64,000 nucleotides of DNA from Pedobacter mendelii (GCF_014635725.1 NZ_BMDJ01000001.1:620001-684000); one strand, 5' to 3'; positions 53,275-63,161 are shown, counted from the first letter of the stretch. Notes: generated from the sequence alone by a model not told the origin. Numbers and translations: made by a program.

Positions 53275-56064
53275 TTAGTTTTGAGGTTTAGCGCCACCGC
53301 CCATTTTTGTAAAGTCCCAACTTAGTGAGAACATAAAATATCTTTTTATTGTTGTATAACTACTTTGTGTAATATTACCGTTTGAAGCTGAACGGTCAAA
53401 CCCTTGGTTTTGGTTTAAAAGATCAAATCCAGTAATAGAAGTTTTCAAATTTTGTGCTTTAAAGAATTTCTTACTTATAGTTGTGTTCCATAAAAAGCGT
53501 GTAAACGACTCGTTAAAAGCTTGCGTTTTTCCGCGGTAAGTATATTCCCCATCAGTATTAATTTCAAATTTACCAGGCAATTGAATGTTTCCCGAAAGGT
53601 AACCCGAAGCCCCCCATCCATTACTATTAAAAGCTTGTTGAACTGACGCTTCTGTTGTAGAATAGCTAGGGCCGAAATAGGCATAAAAACTAAATTTTTT
53701 CTCAACATACTTTTGGATATTAATTGTTGGTGAGTAGGATGCATATTTAGTTTCATTCAAAACACTGTTTATGTAGTTATAAGAATTACTTCCATTCATA
53801 TTAAATCCTATACCCATGGTAATACCTAAAATCTTCCTATCAATACTGGAGTAAACACTGAAATTTGTCGGTGTTTTGCTTGAAATATTAACAGATTTAA
53901 AAGTGCTTTTACCTGCGGCATCCGTAAATACATCGCTTACAATAGGGTTGTTTGTAAAACTATAATTTCCGCTGATGTATATAGATTGACTTGTTAAAAC
54001 CTTGTATGAGTTATAGCGTGCATTCAAGCTACTTCTAAATGACGGCCTTAAATCAGGATTACCAAGGGTGATATTTAGTGGATCGTTATTTACTCTGATT
54101 GGTTGAATTTGTTCTAGAGATGGTTGGTTTGTATTTCCGTTGTAATTTAATCTAAAAGATTTTTGTTGAGAAAAGTTGTATTGATACATTGCCTGTGGCA
54201 TATAATTTATAAAGTTTCTATTGTATGTTTTATTATTATACAAATCTTCTTGTTTAAATCTTACCCCGCTAAATTTAGAACCAGCATTAATTACAGTTTT
54301 ACCCCTTTTATAGTTAAAGATTGCACCACCCTGATTTACAGTTTGATCCAATTGATAATCATTACTAAACTGTGTATCAAAAATATCATACTTTCCTGGC
54401 GCAGATTGGTTAAACGATTTCCTATCTGAACGACCATTGATTAAATTTAAACCATAATTTATAACCACTGTTAATGTTTTACTAATGGGTTCTGTATAAG
54501 CAAGGTTTGATTTAAAAACATTATTTTTAATGTCATTAACCTTATATTGATTTACATTAGCAATACTATCTAACGAACCGGTTGTACTATAAAAGCTATT
54601 TGAAGAATTTAAGTAGCCTTCTGTTTTACTGTCAGACACGGATTGACTTAAATTAAGTGATAACGTACGGCCTTTTTTCTTAAGCCTTTTTGTAAGAAAA
54701 GCATTGATGTTAAAAATTTTATCATCACCATCGTTAATCAAAGTTCTTGCACTCGTATTAAGTAAACTGTTATCACCCCTGGTACCTAAAGTCGAATAAT
54801 CGTTAAATGTGGTACTGTTTTTTAAAGTTCCGTCTACATTTACTTTTAAAGTTAAAGTCGAATCCAGTTTAATTTCATACATCGCATCAAGTTTCTGTCT
54901 GAATATATCATTATCGTAAGTTTGATTCGAGGTGTTGTTGATAATACCAGTTGAAAGGTTGTTTTGGCTAATTGTACTTCTATCACCAACTACTTTTAAC
55001 GAGCCGATTTTATAATTTGTATTTAAAGTTTCTTTATCATCGTTCCATTTATTGTCAAAATGCAAACCACCGGTTCTTGCAACCGGAATACCTTGCCCGT
55101 TATATTGGCCACCCCATCCCTCAAATTCATCGCCGCCACCGGTAAAATATATTCCGCCATCATCACTAACCGTAGTGCCGCCCGATGCACCAAGTTTTTG
55201 GCTATCTTCCCAGCCTAAACCTATCTGACCGTTATTACCTAATATACCATAGGCTGAGAATTTCTTTTTGCCAGCAAACTTATTAAATAATAACTGTCCC
55301 TGATAAAAACCATCTGTACCAACGCCGCCAACGGCTTTCCCAAAATAGCCATTTTTTGCATTTTCCTTAAGCTTAATATTTAGCGTTTTTGTTTTTTCGC
55401 CATCATCAATATCGGTAAATGTTGCCTGGTCACTTTTTTTATCATATAACTGAACTTTATCAACCATATCAGCACGAATGTTTTTGGTTACCAGTGTTGG
55501 GTCGTCTCCGAAAAATTCTTCACCATCTACTAAAACCTTAACATTTTTTTGGCCTTGTGCTGTAATTTTACCGTCCTTATCAATCTGGATTCCGGGAAAC
55601 TGTTTAATCAAATCTTCTACTTTGGCATTTGGCTCTATGGTATATGCCTGCGGGTCGAATTCTGTTGTATCGCCTTTAATTTTAATTGCAGAGCGATTAC
55701 CTTTAATAATTACATCGGCTAAAATTTGTGCTTTTCCCGTTAAGCTAATCTTTCCGTAATCAATATCTTTCTTTGTAGAATCTAACGTAAAATAATCTAC
55801 AAAGTCTGCGTATTTAGGGTAAGAAACCAACAAAATATATTTACCGTTCTTGATATTGCTAATATCGAACAATCCATTTTCTGCAGACCGGGTGAATTTT
55901 ACCAAAGTTGAATCTTTAGCATTTAAAACAGCAATTGAGGTTCCTCCTAATATTGCTGTTGTAGTGGTATCAATTACACGCCCTTTAATTGCGTGCAGGT
56001 TTTGTGCTTTTGCGGTTAAGAGACAAAAAAATAGAAAGCACACTGAGAGTAGTAATCTTTTCAT
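53275..56064 (-). CDS. outer-membrane beta-barrel (TonB-receptor-like) protein
   Basis: A 929-residue exported barrel protein. After the signal peptide (cleavage after TAKAQ), it has a carboxypeptidase-regulatory-like domain (HAIKGRVIDTTTTAIL), a plug-like domain with VLVDGEEFFGDDPTL, and a long beta-rich C-terminal barrel ending with FSLSWDFTKMG. The pattern matches the OMP_b-brl_3/TonB-dependent receptor group. The substrate is unknown. The GLPGLI gene lies 5 bp downstream, so the two are one operon with a -7 element upstream. Confidence 0.9.
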   Translation of the reverse strand: MKRLLLSVCFLFFCLLTAKAQNLHAIKGRVIDTTTTAILGGTSIAVLNAKDSTLVKFTRSAENGLFDISNIKNGKYILLVSYPKYADFVDYFTLDSTKKDIDYGKISLTGKAQILADVIIKGNRSAIKIKGDTTEFDPQAYTIEPNAKVEDLIKQFPGIQIDKDGKITAQGQKNVKVLVDGEEFFGDDPTLVTKNIRADMVDKVQLYDKKSDQATFTDIDDGEKTKTLNIKLKENAKNGYFGKAVGGVGTDGFYQGQLLFNKFAGKKKFSAYGILGNNGQIGLGWEDSQKLGASGGTTVSDDGGIYFTGGGDEFEGWGGQYNGQGIPVARTGGLHFDNKWNDDKETLNTNYKIGSLKVVGDRSTISQNNLSTGIINNTSNQTYDNDIFRQKLDAMYEIKLDSTLTLKVNVDGTLKNSTTFNDYSTLGTRGDNSLLNTSARTLINDGDDKIFNINAFLTKRLKKKGRTLSLNLSQSVSDSKTEGYLNSSNSFYSTTGSLDSIANVNQYKVNDIKNNVFKSNLAYTEPISKTLTVVINYGLNLINGRSDRKSFNQSAPGKYDIFDTQFSNDYQLDQTVNQGGAIFNYKRGKTVINAGSKFSGVRFKQEDLYNNKTYNRNFINYMPQAMYQYNFSQQKSFRLNYNGNTNQPSLEQIQPIRVNNDPLNITLGNPDLRPSFRSSLNARYNSYKVLTSQSIYISGNYSFTNNPIVSDVFTDAAGKSTFKSVNISSKTPTNFSVYSSIDRKILGITMGIGFNMNGSNSYNYINSVLNETKYASYSPTINIQKYVEKKFSFYAYFGPSYSTTEASVQQAFNSNGWGASGYLSGNIQLPGKFEINTDGEYTYRGKTQAFNESFTRFLWNTTISKKFFKAQNLKTSITGFDLLNQNQGFDRSASNGNITQSSYTTIKRYFMFSLSWDFTKMGGGAKPQN

Positions 56065-56086
56065 AGATGAAATTAGGTTTATTGTC

Positions 56087-56094
56087 CGAATATA
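56087..56094 (-). promoter_or_regulatory. -7-like element before the outer-membrane protein gene
   Basis: The minus strand reads TATATTCG, a TAnnTTNG variant, 22 bp before the ATG at 56064. Confidence 0.4.
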
Positions 56095-56362
56095 AAACTA
56101 ATTCATTAGTTTAAAAGCATATTAACTCTTTTTAACAAAAATGTTATACGGATTTAATAACCCTTAATTCTTTTATTATTTTTTCACGCAGATAAGTCCT
56201 TTTTCGTATAGATATTACTGGCGTTCGTCTATAATATTATGGCTGTGGTATAATAGCGAGCTTTCCGCTGAAACGTTTTCCAGTTGTTGTCGTCTTATAT
56301 TCAAAACAACCTAATAATTAGGGATTTAAAAAAAGATTTATAACATATAAAATATTAAAGTC

Positions 56363-57001
56363 ATGAAAAATTCTATCAAAAACTTATTCGTTGCCTCTTT
56401 AACAATAGTTGCTTTAAGCAGCGCAACAATAGTAGCAAATGCTACAGAAGTTAATTCAAGCTACACAGCTCTAACTCAAGTTAGAAACATTACAAAAATT
56501 GCAGTTAGTGGAAATGTTAAACTTATCCTAGTTCAGGATGGTAAGGAAAGTATCGAAGTTTTCGATAAGTACTATGCAAACAATGCATTGGTACAACAAC
56601 AAGGCTCAGAACTTCGCGTTAGCTCATTCAGTAAAGATGCGTTAACTGTTATTGCACACGTTAACAATATTTCATCGATCGAAGCTTCAAATACTTCTAC
56701 CGTATTAACTTCTGGAAAATTCAATTTATTAAATCTTAATGTAGTTTTAAAAGATAGAGCATCGGCTAGCATTAATGCAAACACAATTAATTTAACAACA
56801 ACAATTAATGATGGAACGAGCTTAAATTTAGAAGGAACAACTGAAAGCCATACAGCAGTTTTAGGTTATGAAGCTAAAATTAAAATGGACGATTTTGCTT
56901 CTGACAACACAAACATTAGCATTGTGCCAAAAGCAGTCTATGCAAATAACTTATCTCGATACGAAGATCTAAAAATCGACTTGTTAGAAAAACTTTTCTA
57001 A
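56363..57001 (+). CDS. GIN-domain (DUF2807-like) exported protein
   Basis: A 212-residue protein with a signal peptide (cleavage near ANA). The rest is a repetitive beta-helix-like domain with short strands such as GNVKLILVQDGKESIEV, IEASNTSTVLTSGKF and ASASINANTINLTT, which is the usual look of the GIN/DUF2807 adhesin-head domain. There is no autotransporter barrel. It should be a periplasmic or surface protein. Its own terminator follows; the gene stands alone. Confidence 0.82.
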   Translation: MKNSIKNLFVASLTIVALSSATIVANATEVNSSYTALTQVRNITKIAVSGNVKLILVQDGKESIEVFDKYYANNALVQQQGSELRVSSFSKDALTVIAHVNNISSIEASNTSTVLTSGKFNLLNLNVVLKDRASASINANTINLTTTINDGTSLNLEGTTESHTAVLGYEAKIKMDDFASDNTNISIVPKAVYANNLSRYEDLKIDLLEKLF

Positions 57002-57038
57002 CAATCAACATACATAGTTTAGTTTTAGTTAATGATGA

Positions 57039-57070
57039 CAGCGAAGGAGCGATTCCTTCGCTGTTTTTTT
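57039..57070 (+). terminator. intrinsic terminator of the GIN-domain gene
   Basis: CAGCGAAGG pairs with CCTTCGCTG across a 7-nt loop and is followed by seven T residues. Confidence 0.85.
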
Positions 57071-57100
57071 ACTATTAAATTTTAAAAGATGTTCCCTTTC

Positions 57101-58642
57101 CTACAAATCAAACTTTATACCTTGTGCCAATGGCAAAGTATGCGAATAATTTATGGTATTTGTTTGTCGACGCATATAAGCTCTCCAAGCATCAGAACCA
57201 CTTTCTCTTCCGCCACCGGTTTCTTTTTCACCTCCAAAAGCACCACCAATTTCAGCGCCAGATGTACCGATATTAACGTTGGCAATACCACAATCAGACC
57301 CCTGATTTGAAAGAAAATGCTCTGCTTCCCTCAAGTTCAAAGTCATAATTGCTGATGATAGACCTTGCGGAACGCCATTCTGAAAAGCAATTGCTTCATC
57401 CAATGTTTTATATTTTATTAAATATAAAATCGGCGCAAATGTTTCATGCTGAACAATTTTATAATCGTTTTTAACCTCTGCAATACACGGTTTTACATAG
57501 CAGCCACTGCTATAATTTTCGCCTTTTAAAACACCACCTTCAACAACAAAATTTCCACCCTCAGCTTTACACTTTTCAATTGAATCCAAATAAGCTGTAA
57601 CAGCAGCTACATCAATCAACGGACCAACATGATTATTTTGATCCAAAGGATCGCCAATTCTCAATTGCCCATACGACTTAACTAGTTTTGCTTTAAATGC
57701 ATCGTAAATATTTTCGTGAATAATTAATCGTCGTGTAGAAGTACAACGTTGCCCAGCAGTACCAACTGCACCAAAAACGGCACCAATTAAACTCATATCC
57801 AAGTCTGCATGCTCAGAAATAATAATTGCATTGTTTCCGCCAAGTTCTAATAAACTTTTTCCTAAACGAGCACCCACAGCCGCAGCAACCGCTTTACCCA
57901 TTCGTGTAGAACCTGTTGCAGAAATTAAAGGTACACGAATATCATTTGTCATCAATTCGCCAATCGATTTATCGCCAATAATTAGGTTTGAAACACCTTC
58001 AGGCATATCATTATCTGCCAAAACTTTTGAAATAATTTTCTGACAGGCAATTCCGGTTAAGGGCGTTTTTTCTGATGGTTTCCAAATGCAAACATTACCG
58101 CAAACCAAAGCTAGAGCGGCATTCCAACTCCATACGGCCACAGGAAAATTAAAAGCAGAAATAATGCCGACAATGCCAAGTGGATGCCATTGCTCGTACA
58201 TCCGATGACTTGGACGTTCGCTGTGCATGGTTAAACCATATAGTTGACGGGATAAACCAACGGCAAAATCACAAATATCTATCATCTCCTGCACTTCGCC
58301 GAAACCCTCTTGCAAACTTTTACCCATTTCGTATGAAACCAGCGTTCCTAAAGCTTCTTTGTTTTTACGCAACGCATCGCCAAGTTGCCGAACAATGTCG
58401 CCTCTTTTTGGAGAAGGAACTGTTTTCCAGAAAAGGAAGGCTTCTTGTGCTTTTAAAATCACCCCTTCATAATCTTTTTGACTGGCGACACCAACAGAAG
58501 CTATTTTATTTCCATCAACTGGAGAAAAACTGTTTATAGTTTCTGAATTTAAAGAACCTCCCCAGTCGTTTCCTGTACTAAATGCCGCGTTATTAGCTTC
58601 TATTCCTAACTTATCTAATATAGATTGAATATCTGTTTTCAT
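57101..58642 (-). CDS. aldehyde dehydrogenase, ALDH7/antiquitin-like (aminoadipate semialdehyde type)
   Basis: A 513-residue NAD-dependent aldehyde dehydrogenase. The Cys nucleophile is in TAGQRCTSTRRL and the Glu in LELGGNNAII; both signatures are those of ALDH7A1/AmaB-type enzymes that oxidise L-2-aminoadipate 6-semialdehyde (or its cyclic form) in lysine breakdown. The length and the coenzyme loop GSTRMGKAVAAAVGARL also fit. No other lysine-degradation gene is in the window. The enzyme is cytoplasmic. Substrate is inferred from motif similarity. Confidence 0.9.
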   Translation of the reverse strand: MKTDIQSILDKLGIEANNAAFSTGNDWGGSLNSETINSFSPVDGNKIASVGVASQKDYEGVILKAQEAFLFWKTVPSPKRGDIVRQLGDALRKNKEALGTLVSYEMGKSLQEGFGEVQEMIDICDFAVGLSRQLYGLTMHSERPSHRMYEQWHPLGIVGIISAFNFPVAVWSWNAALALVCGNVCIWKPSEKTPLTGIACQKIISKVLADNDMPEGVSNLIIGDKSIGELMTNDIRVPLISATGSTRMGKAVAAAVGARLGKSLLELGGNNAIIISEHADLDMSLIGAVFGAVGTAGQRCTSTRRLIIHENIYDAFKAKLVKSYGQLRIGDPLDQNNHVGPLIDVAAVTAYLDSIEKCKAEGGNFVVEGGVLKGENYSSGCYVKPCIAEVKNDYKIVQHETFAPILYLIKYKTLDEAIAFQNGVPQGLSSAIMTLNLREAEHFLSNQGSDCGIANVNIGTSGAEIGGAFGGEKETGGGRESGSDAWRAYMRRQTNTINYSHTLPLAQGIKFDL

Positions 58643-58687
58643 AATATATTTGCTCTTGATATTTTATTTTTGGTCAATACTTCAAAG

Positions 58688-59146
58688 CTAAGATTTACAA
58701 TCATCTTTTCTTCTGGTATCAATAATATAAACGATTTGCCAACCCTTTTTGCCCTTAACAAGTTGAAAAGAATTCACTCCACAATGACTAAATTTATCAT
58801 CAACGTAAAACTTATAGTCGGCCCAAACACTTGCCAATGGGCCATCAATTAATATCTTGGTAAACACTATTCGCTGATCATATTTTTGAGAATGAGGTGT
58901 GCCGATAAACTTAATAAATTCAGAAACAGATTCTGTCCGTACCATACTTTCACCATCTTTACTAACAATGGTTTGCAAAATACTATTCATTGCAAAAGCG
59001 GACGAGGATAATGTGCTATCACCATTCTTCATTCCTAGAAAAAGATTGTTGACTACTTTTTTCACTGCATCTTCATGAAAGCTTTGAGCCACCAGTTTTT
59101 CACTAAAAAATGCACATATTAGTGCTAAAACGAATACTCTTTTCAT
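58688..59146 (-). CDS. exported NTF2-like protein
   Basis: A 152-residue protein with a signal peptide (cleavage near VAQ). The domain has a helical N-terminal part (EDAVKKVVNNLFLGMKNGD) and a beta sheet (GPLASVWADYKFYVDDKFSH, GVNSFQLVKGKKGWQIVYII) like SnoaL/lumazine-binding-like NTF2 proteins. No catalytic residue is obvious. The gene is 45 bp upstream of the aldehyde dehydrogenase on the same strand. Confidence 0.75.
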   Translation of the reverse strand: MKRVFVLALICAFFSEKLVAQSFHEDAVKKVVNNLFLGMKNGDSTLSSSAFAMNSILQTIVSKDGESMVRTESVSEFIKFIGTPHSQKYDQRIVFTKILIDGPLASVWADYKFYVDDKFSHCGVNSFQLVKGKKGWQIVYIIDTRRKDDCKS

Positions 59147-59368
59147 GACTTATTAATTACTATTGATAAGATAAATTTATAGTATTTTTGTAAAAGAAGG
59201 GAAAAGGAACCGCGATACCGAATAAAGTTGTTGATTATTCACACATCAAAACACAACTAATATCGTTTATTTTCAATGATTTACGTTGATTTAAACATCC
59301 AATGTTAGTAATTATTTTTAAACTACATTGGTAAATATTGTAAACTTATAATGTGTTTTTCTGCTAAA

Positions 59369-59384
59369 TGGCACGGTTCTTTAA
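59369..59384 (+). promoter_or_regulatory. possible sigma-54 -24/-12 promoter before the TPR gene
   Basis: TGGCACGGTTCTTTAA has a perfect -24 half (TGGCACG) but its -12 half, TTTAA, lacks the GC of TTGCW. Transcription would start just before the ATG at 59397. A separate -7 element, TATTTTTG, lies at 59183-59190, about 205 bp upstream, in the otherwise gene-free spacer. Confidence 0.35.
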
Positions 59385-59396
59385 TAGTATAACAAT

Positions 59397-60800
59397 ATGG
59401 AAGAAGAATTCTTTTTTGAATCCAATGAAGATGCACAACGTTCGATAGAACGTTACGAAGAAATGATCCGAAATAAGGATCAGTATTTTTTCGATGCAGG
59501 TGCTTTTGAATACATTGTAGATTTTTACATCGAAAAAAACGACCCTGTAAAAGCTTTACAGGTTGTGGATTATGCCGTTAGTCAACATCCGTATGCAACC
59601 GTTTTTTTAATAAAACAAGCGCATCTATTTATCTTAACAAATAATAACGAACAAGCATTTCTAGCTTTACAAAAAGCTGAACTTTTAGAACCATCCGAGC
59701 CTGACATTTATTTGCTTCGTGGCAATATTTATCAGAATACAGAACGCTACAGCGAAGCGCTTGAAAATTATGAAAAGGCTTTGATTTTAGCTGAAAACAC
59801 AGATGAAATTTTATTGCAGATAGCTTATGTTTATCAAAGCATGTCTGATTATGAAAGTGCCATTACTTATATTAAAATGAGTTTGGAGCAAAACATGGAA
59901 AATCAGGACGGCTTATACGAATTGGCTTTTTGCTATGATGTTTTAGATAAACAAGAAGAAAGCATTAAATTTTACCAACAATATATTGATACTGACCCAT
60001 ACTCTTATGCAGCATGGTATAATTTGGGTAACAGCTTTCATAAACTTAATCTTTTCGAAAAGGCAATTGATGCTTACGATTATGCCATTTTAATTAAAGA
60101 GGATTTCAGTTCTGCATATTTTAACAAGGGCAATGCCTTGGTTCAGTTGGATAAATATGATGAGGCAATAGAGGTTTACAAACATACTTTCGAATATGAA
60201 CAACCAAATGCAGATACTTATTGCGCAATTGGAGAGTGTTATGAGAAGTTAGAAAAGATGGATGAAGCCCGCTCCTATTACAAAAAATCGGTAAAAATGG
60301 ATCCAAAAATGGCTGATGCCTGGTTTGGAATTGGTGTAACATTAAATCACGAAGAGCGTTATTTCGAATCCTTGCATTTCTACAAAAAAGCAATTGATTT
60401 AGAAGGAGAAAACCCTGATTTCTGGTTCGCAATGGCTGATGCTCATTACAAACTGAATCAAATTGAAGAATCTATTGCTGCTTATGAGAAAGTTTTAGAG
60501 TACAATCCGTTAGATATTGAAGCTTGGTTAGATTTTAGCACCGTTCTTTATGAGCAAGGAAAGCTTTTGGAGGCATCAGAAACAATGGCAGAGGCGATTA
60601 AGAATAATCCAGAAGCTGCAGAATTGTATTATAGAATGGTTGCCTATCTGTTTGCATTAGGAAGTTATGCAGATGCACTTGGTTATTTAGAAACCGCTTT
60701 AACAACTGACCCCGATAAACATTACATTTTATTTGAATATTTACCGCAGTTGCAAGATAACAGCGCCATTATCAACGTTATAAACAGATATATCAGGTAA
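59397..60800 (+). CDS. cytoplasmic TPR-repeat protein
   Basis: A 467-residue protein made almost wholly of about ten TPR repeats, for example SEALENYEKALILAENTDE, EKAIDAYDYAILIKEDFSS and DEARSYYKKSVKMDPKMAD, with conserved small and aromatic residues at the usual places. The acidic N terminus (MEEEFFFESNEDAQRSIERY) is not a signal peptide. It probably scaffolds a protein complex. It is 60 bp upstream of the phosphosulfolactate synthase gene in the same direction, so they may be co-transcribed. Confidence 0.88.
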   Translation: MEEEFFFESNEDAQRSIERYEEMIRNKDQYFFDAGAFEYIVDFYIEKNDPVKALQVVDYAVSQHPYATVFLIKQAHLFILTNNNEQAFLALQKAELLEPSEPDIYLLRGNIYQNTERYSEALENYEKALILAENTDEILLQIAYVYQSMSDYESAITYIKMSLEQNMENQDGLYELAFCYDVLDKQEESIKFYQQYIDTDPYSYAAWYNLGNSFHKLNLFEKAIDAYDYAILIKEDFSSAYFNKGNALVQLDKYDEAIEVYKHTFEYEQPNADTYCAIGECYEKLEKMDEARSYYKKSVKMDPKMADAWFGIGVTLNHEERYFESLHFYKKAIDLEGENPDFWFAMADAHYKLNQIEESIAAYEKVLEYNPLDIEAWLDFSTVLYEQGKLLEASETMAEAIKNNPEAAELYYRMVAYLFALGSYADALGYLETALTTDPDKHYILFEYLPQLQDNSAIINVINRYIR

Positions 60801-60860
60801 TAACCTTGTGAGAAAAATTTAACAAATAAATCTCAAATTTTTTTTCACTTTTGTACGTAT

Positions 60861-61628
60861 ATGAATTACCCATTATTAAACGTTCCCGAACGTCCTGCTA
60901 AACCACGCCAAAAAGGCTTAACAATGGTTATGGATAAGGGATTAAGCCTTCGCCAGGTAGAAGATTTCATTGAAGTCGCCGGCTTACATACAGATATTGT
61001 AAAATTAGGTTGGGCTACATCACATGTTACACCTAATCTGAAAGAGAAATTAGCTTTATATAAAAGCGCAGGTATCCCAACTTACTTCGGAGGAACGCTT
61101 TTCGAAGCCTTTATCATTCGTAATCAGTTCGAAGATTATCAACGCATTTTAGACCAATACGGAATGGAATATGCCGAAGTTTCGGATGGCTCTATAGAAA
61201 TTGAACACGATATAAAATGTGATTACATCAGTAAATTAGCCAAACAGGTTACTGTAATTTCTGAAGTGGGTAGTAAAGATGCCGCAAAAATATTTGCTCC
61301 GTACAAATGGATTAAATTAATGAAGGCTGAAATGGAGGCCGGTTCATGGAAAGTAATTGCCGAAGCACGCGAGGGTGGAAATGTTGGTATTTACCGTGGT
61401 AGCGGTGAAGTTAGAGAAGGCTTGGTTGATGAAATCCTTACCCAAATTCCTGAAGATACAATTATCTGGGAAGCACCACAAAAAGAACAGCAAGTTTGGT
61501 TTATTAAACTTATCGGGTCAAATGTTAACCTTGGAAATATTACTCCCGCAGAAGTTATTCCTTTAGAAACCATTAGATTAGGATTACGTGGCGATACATT
61601 CGACCACTTTCTTAACTTAGGAAAATAA
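60861..61628 (+). CDS. phosphosulfolactate synthase (ComA family)
   Basis: A 255-residue TIM-barrel enzyme matching ComA, which adds sulfite to phosphoenolpyruvate to give (2R)-phospho-3-sulfolactate. The family segments GLTMVMDKGLSLRQVEDF, DIVKLGWATSHV, YFGGTLFEAFIIRNQ, EVSDGSIEI and VISEVGSKD are present. In methanogens the product leads to coenzyme M; in Bacteroidota ComA homologues lack that pathway and the use is unclear, perhaps sulfonate or sulfonolipid synthesis (inference). The aroE and gldD genes follow. Confidence 0.9.
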   Translation: MNYPLLNVPERPAKPRQKGLTMVMDKGLSLRQVEDFIEVAGLHTDIVKLGWATSHVTPNLKEKLALYKSAGIPTYFGGTLFEAFIIRNQFEDYQRILDQYGMEYAEVSDGSIEIEHDIKCDYISKLAKQVTVISEVGSKDAAKIFAPYKWIKLMKAEMEAGSWKVIAEAREGGNVGIYRGSGEVREGLVDEILTQIPEDTIIWEAPQKEQQVWFIKLIGSNVNLGNITPAEVIPLETIRLGLRGDTFDHFLNLGK

Positions 61629-61630
61629 TT

Positions 61631-61688
61631 CATTGCCGCCGACTTCAGTAGACGGTTAAAAATAAAGCAAAAATGGCTTTAGCCAAAA
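61631..61688. repeat. dispersed hairpin repeat, copy 2
   Basis: The element has CCGCCGACTTCAGTAGACGG, an AT-rich spacer and then TGGCTTTAGCCAAAA, the same plan as the copy at 14541-14605. Confidence 0.65.
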
Positions 61689-61750
61689 CAGGCTGAGTCA
61701 TTTTGTTTTTTCAGAAATGGCAACATTGAAAGGCCAAAATGAAAACTAAA

Positions 61751-62500
61751 ATGAAAACTTACGGCTTAATAGGTTATCCGCTTTCTCATTCTTTCTCTAA
61801 AAAGTATTTTACCGAAAAATTTCTTAACGAAGGGATTACAAATCATCAATACGAACTTTTTCCTATTGAAAACATCAAATCTTTACCCGATTTGTTGGCA
61901 GAACAAACATCACTTTACGGCCTGAATGTAACCATTCCACATAAGATTACAGTTTTACCATTTCTAAATGATATAGAAGAAGCTGCAGAAAAAATTGGCG
62001 CTATAAATTGTATTGCCATAAGAAGCTTTGAAGGAGAGACGTATTTAAAGGGATTTAATACTGATGCCTACGGTTTTGAAGCTTCATTAAAACCATTAAT
62101 TGAACCTCAACATACCAAAGCATTGATTTTTGGTGATGGTGGCGCAGCAAAAGCAGTAAAATATATATTAGAAAAGTTAAATATCGAATACAAAGTTGTT
62201 GTACGTAAAGCGGTTCCGGGTACAATTTTATACAGCGATATTACTGCAGAAATTTTACAATCGCACAAATTATTAATTAATACAACACCTTTAGGCATGT
62301 CGCCTAATGTTGATACTTGTCCTGATATCGATTATTCTCAATTAGATGAAAGCCATTTAGCCTACGATTTAGTGTATAATCCTTTAGAGACTAGTTTCTT
62401 AGCAAAGGCTGCAGAGCAAGGCTCAAAAATTAAAAACGGTTTAGAGATGCTACACAAACAAGCAGAAAAAGCCTGGTGCATTTGGAATAATATGTTGTAA
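61751..62500 (+). CDS. aroE: shikimate dehydrogenase
   Basis: It reduces 3-dehydroshikimate to shikimate with NADPH in the aromatic amino acid route. The substrate motif is GYPLSHSFSKKYF near the N terminus, then LNVTIPHKI with the catalytic Lys, and the cofactor loop FGDGGAAKAV. About 249 residues from the ATG at 61751 (MKTYGLIGYP); the ATG at 61739 adds four residues and cannot be excluded. The gene is in the same direction as the ComA and gldD genes. Confidence 0.95.
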   Translation: MKTYGLIGYPLSHSFSKKYFTEKFLNEGITNHQYELFPIENIKSLPDLLAEQTSLYGLNVTIPHKITVLPFLNDIEEAAEKIGAINCIAIRSFEGETYLKGFNTDAYGFEASLKPLIEPQHTKALIFGDGGAAKAVKYILEKLNIEYKVVVRKAVPGTILYSDITAEILQSHKLLINTTPLGMSPNVDTCPDIDYSQLDESHLAYDLVYNPLETSFLAKAAEQGSKIKNGLEMLHKQAEKAWCIWNNML

Positions 62501-62547
62501 CTATCGTTAATGCAGTAGTATAAAAGCAACAATGTAAAGAAGCCAAT

Positions 62548-63135
62548 ATGAAAATAAAACACCTGTTTTTTCTTACTTTTATGCTTCTATTATTCGTGGC
62601 AGCTTGTCAGAATAACGATTATAGTCCAAAACCTAATGGTTATTTCCGAATCATTTATCCCGAAAAGAAATATCAGACTTTTGATAATGCAGCCCCATTT
62701 AGTTTTGAATATCCAGTATATGCAAAAATGGAAACTGATCGTGGTAGAAATGTTAAAAAAGATTGGTATAATTTGCATTTTACACAGTTTAATGGCTTTT
62801 TACACTTAACCTATTATGATGTTGCGAACAAAGCTGAATATGATGAAATGGTAGAAGATGCTAGAAAACTAGCATTTAAACACACCATCAAAGCAACCGC
62901 AATTGATCAGAAACTGATTAATTATCCTGACAGAAAAGTTTATGGCATTTATTATGCTATTGAAGGTAATACCGCTTCATCAGTGCAGTTTTTTTTAACA
63001 GATAGCACGAAACATTATTTTAGAGGAGCATTATATTTTAATGAGCGACCCCAGTACGATTCCATTGAGCCTGTTGTAAAGTTTATAAAAAAAGATATCG
63101 ATAAAATGATATCTACATTTAAATGGAAGGATTAA
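62548..63135 (+). CDS. gldD: gliding motility lipoprotein GldD
   Basis: A 195-residue lipoprotein with a signal and lipobox (FVAAC). The opening mature segment DYSPKPNGYFRIIYPEKKYQ is the GldD hallmark of Bacteroidota. GldD is needed for gliding motility and chitin use in Flavobacterium johnsoniae, where it is linked to the type IX secretion machinery. The other gliding genes are not in the window. An MBL hydrolase gene begins downstream, its start within 27 bp of the gldD stop. Confidence 0.92.
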   Translation: MKIKHLFFLTFMLLLFVAACQNNDYSPKPNGYFRIIYPEKKYQTFDNAAPFSFEYPVYAKMETDRGRNVKKDWYNLHFTQFNGFLHLTYYDVANKAEYDEMVEDARKLAFKHTIKATAIDQKLINYPDRKVYGIYYAIEGNTASSVQFFLTDSTKHYFRGALYFNERPQYDSIEPVVKFIKKDIDKMISTFKWKD

Positions 63136-63161
63136 TTTCTTTCTCCAAAATATTTAGAAAC

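Noticed and set aside
58180-58539. 119-residue plus-strand frame opposite the aldehyde dehydrogenase
   Set aside because: It is a shadow of the ALDH gene; no start-site element or motif supports it.
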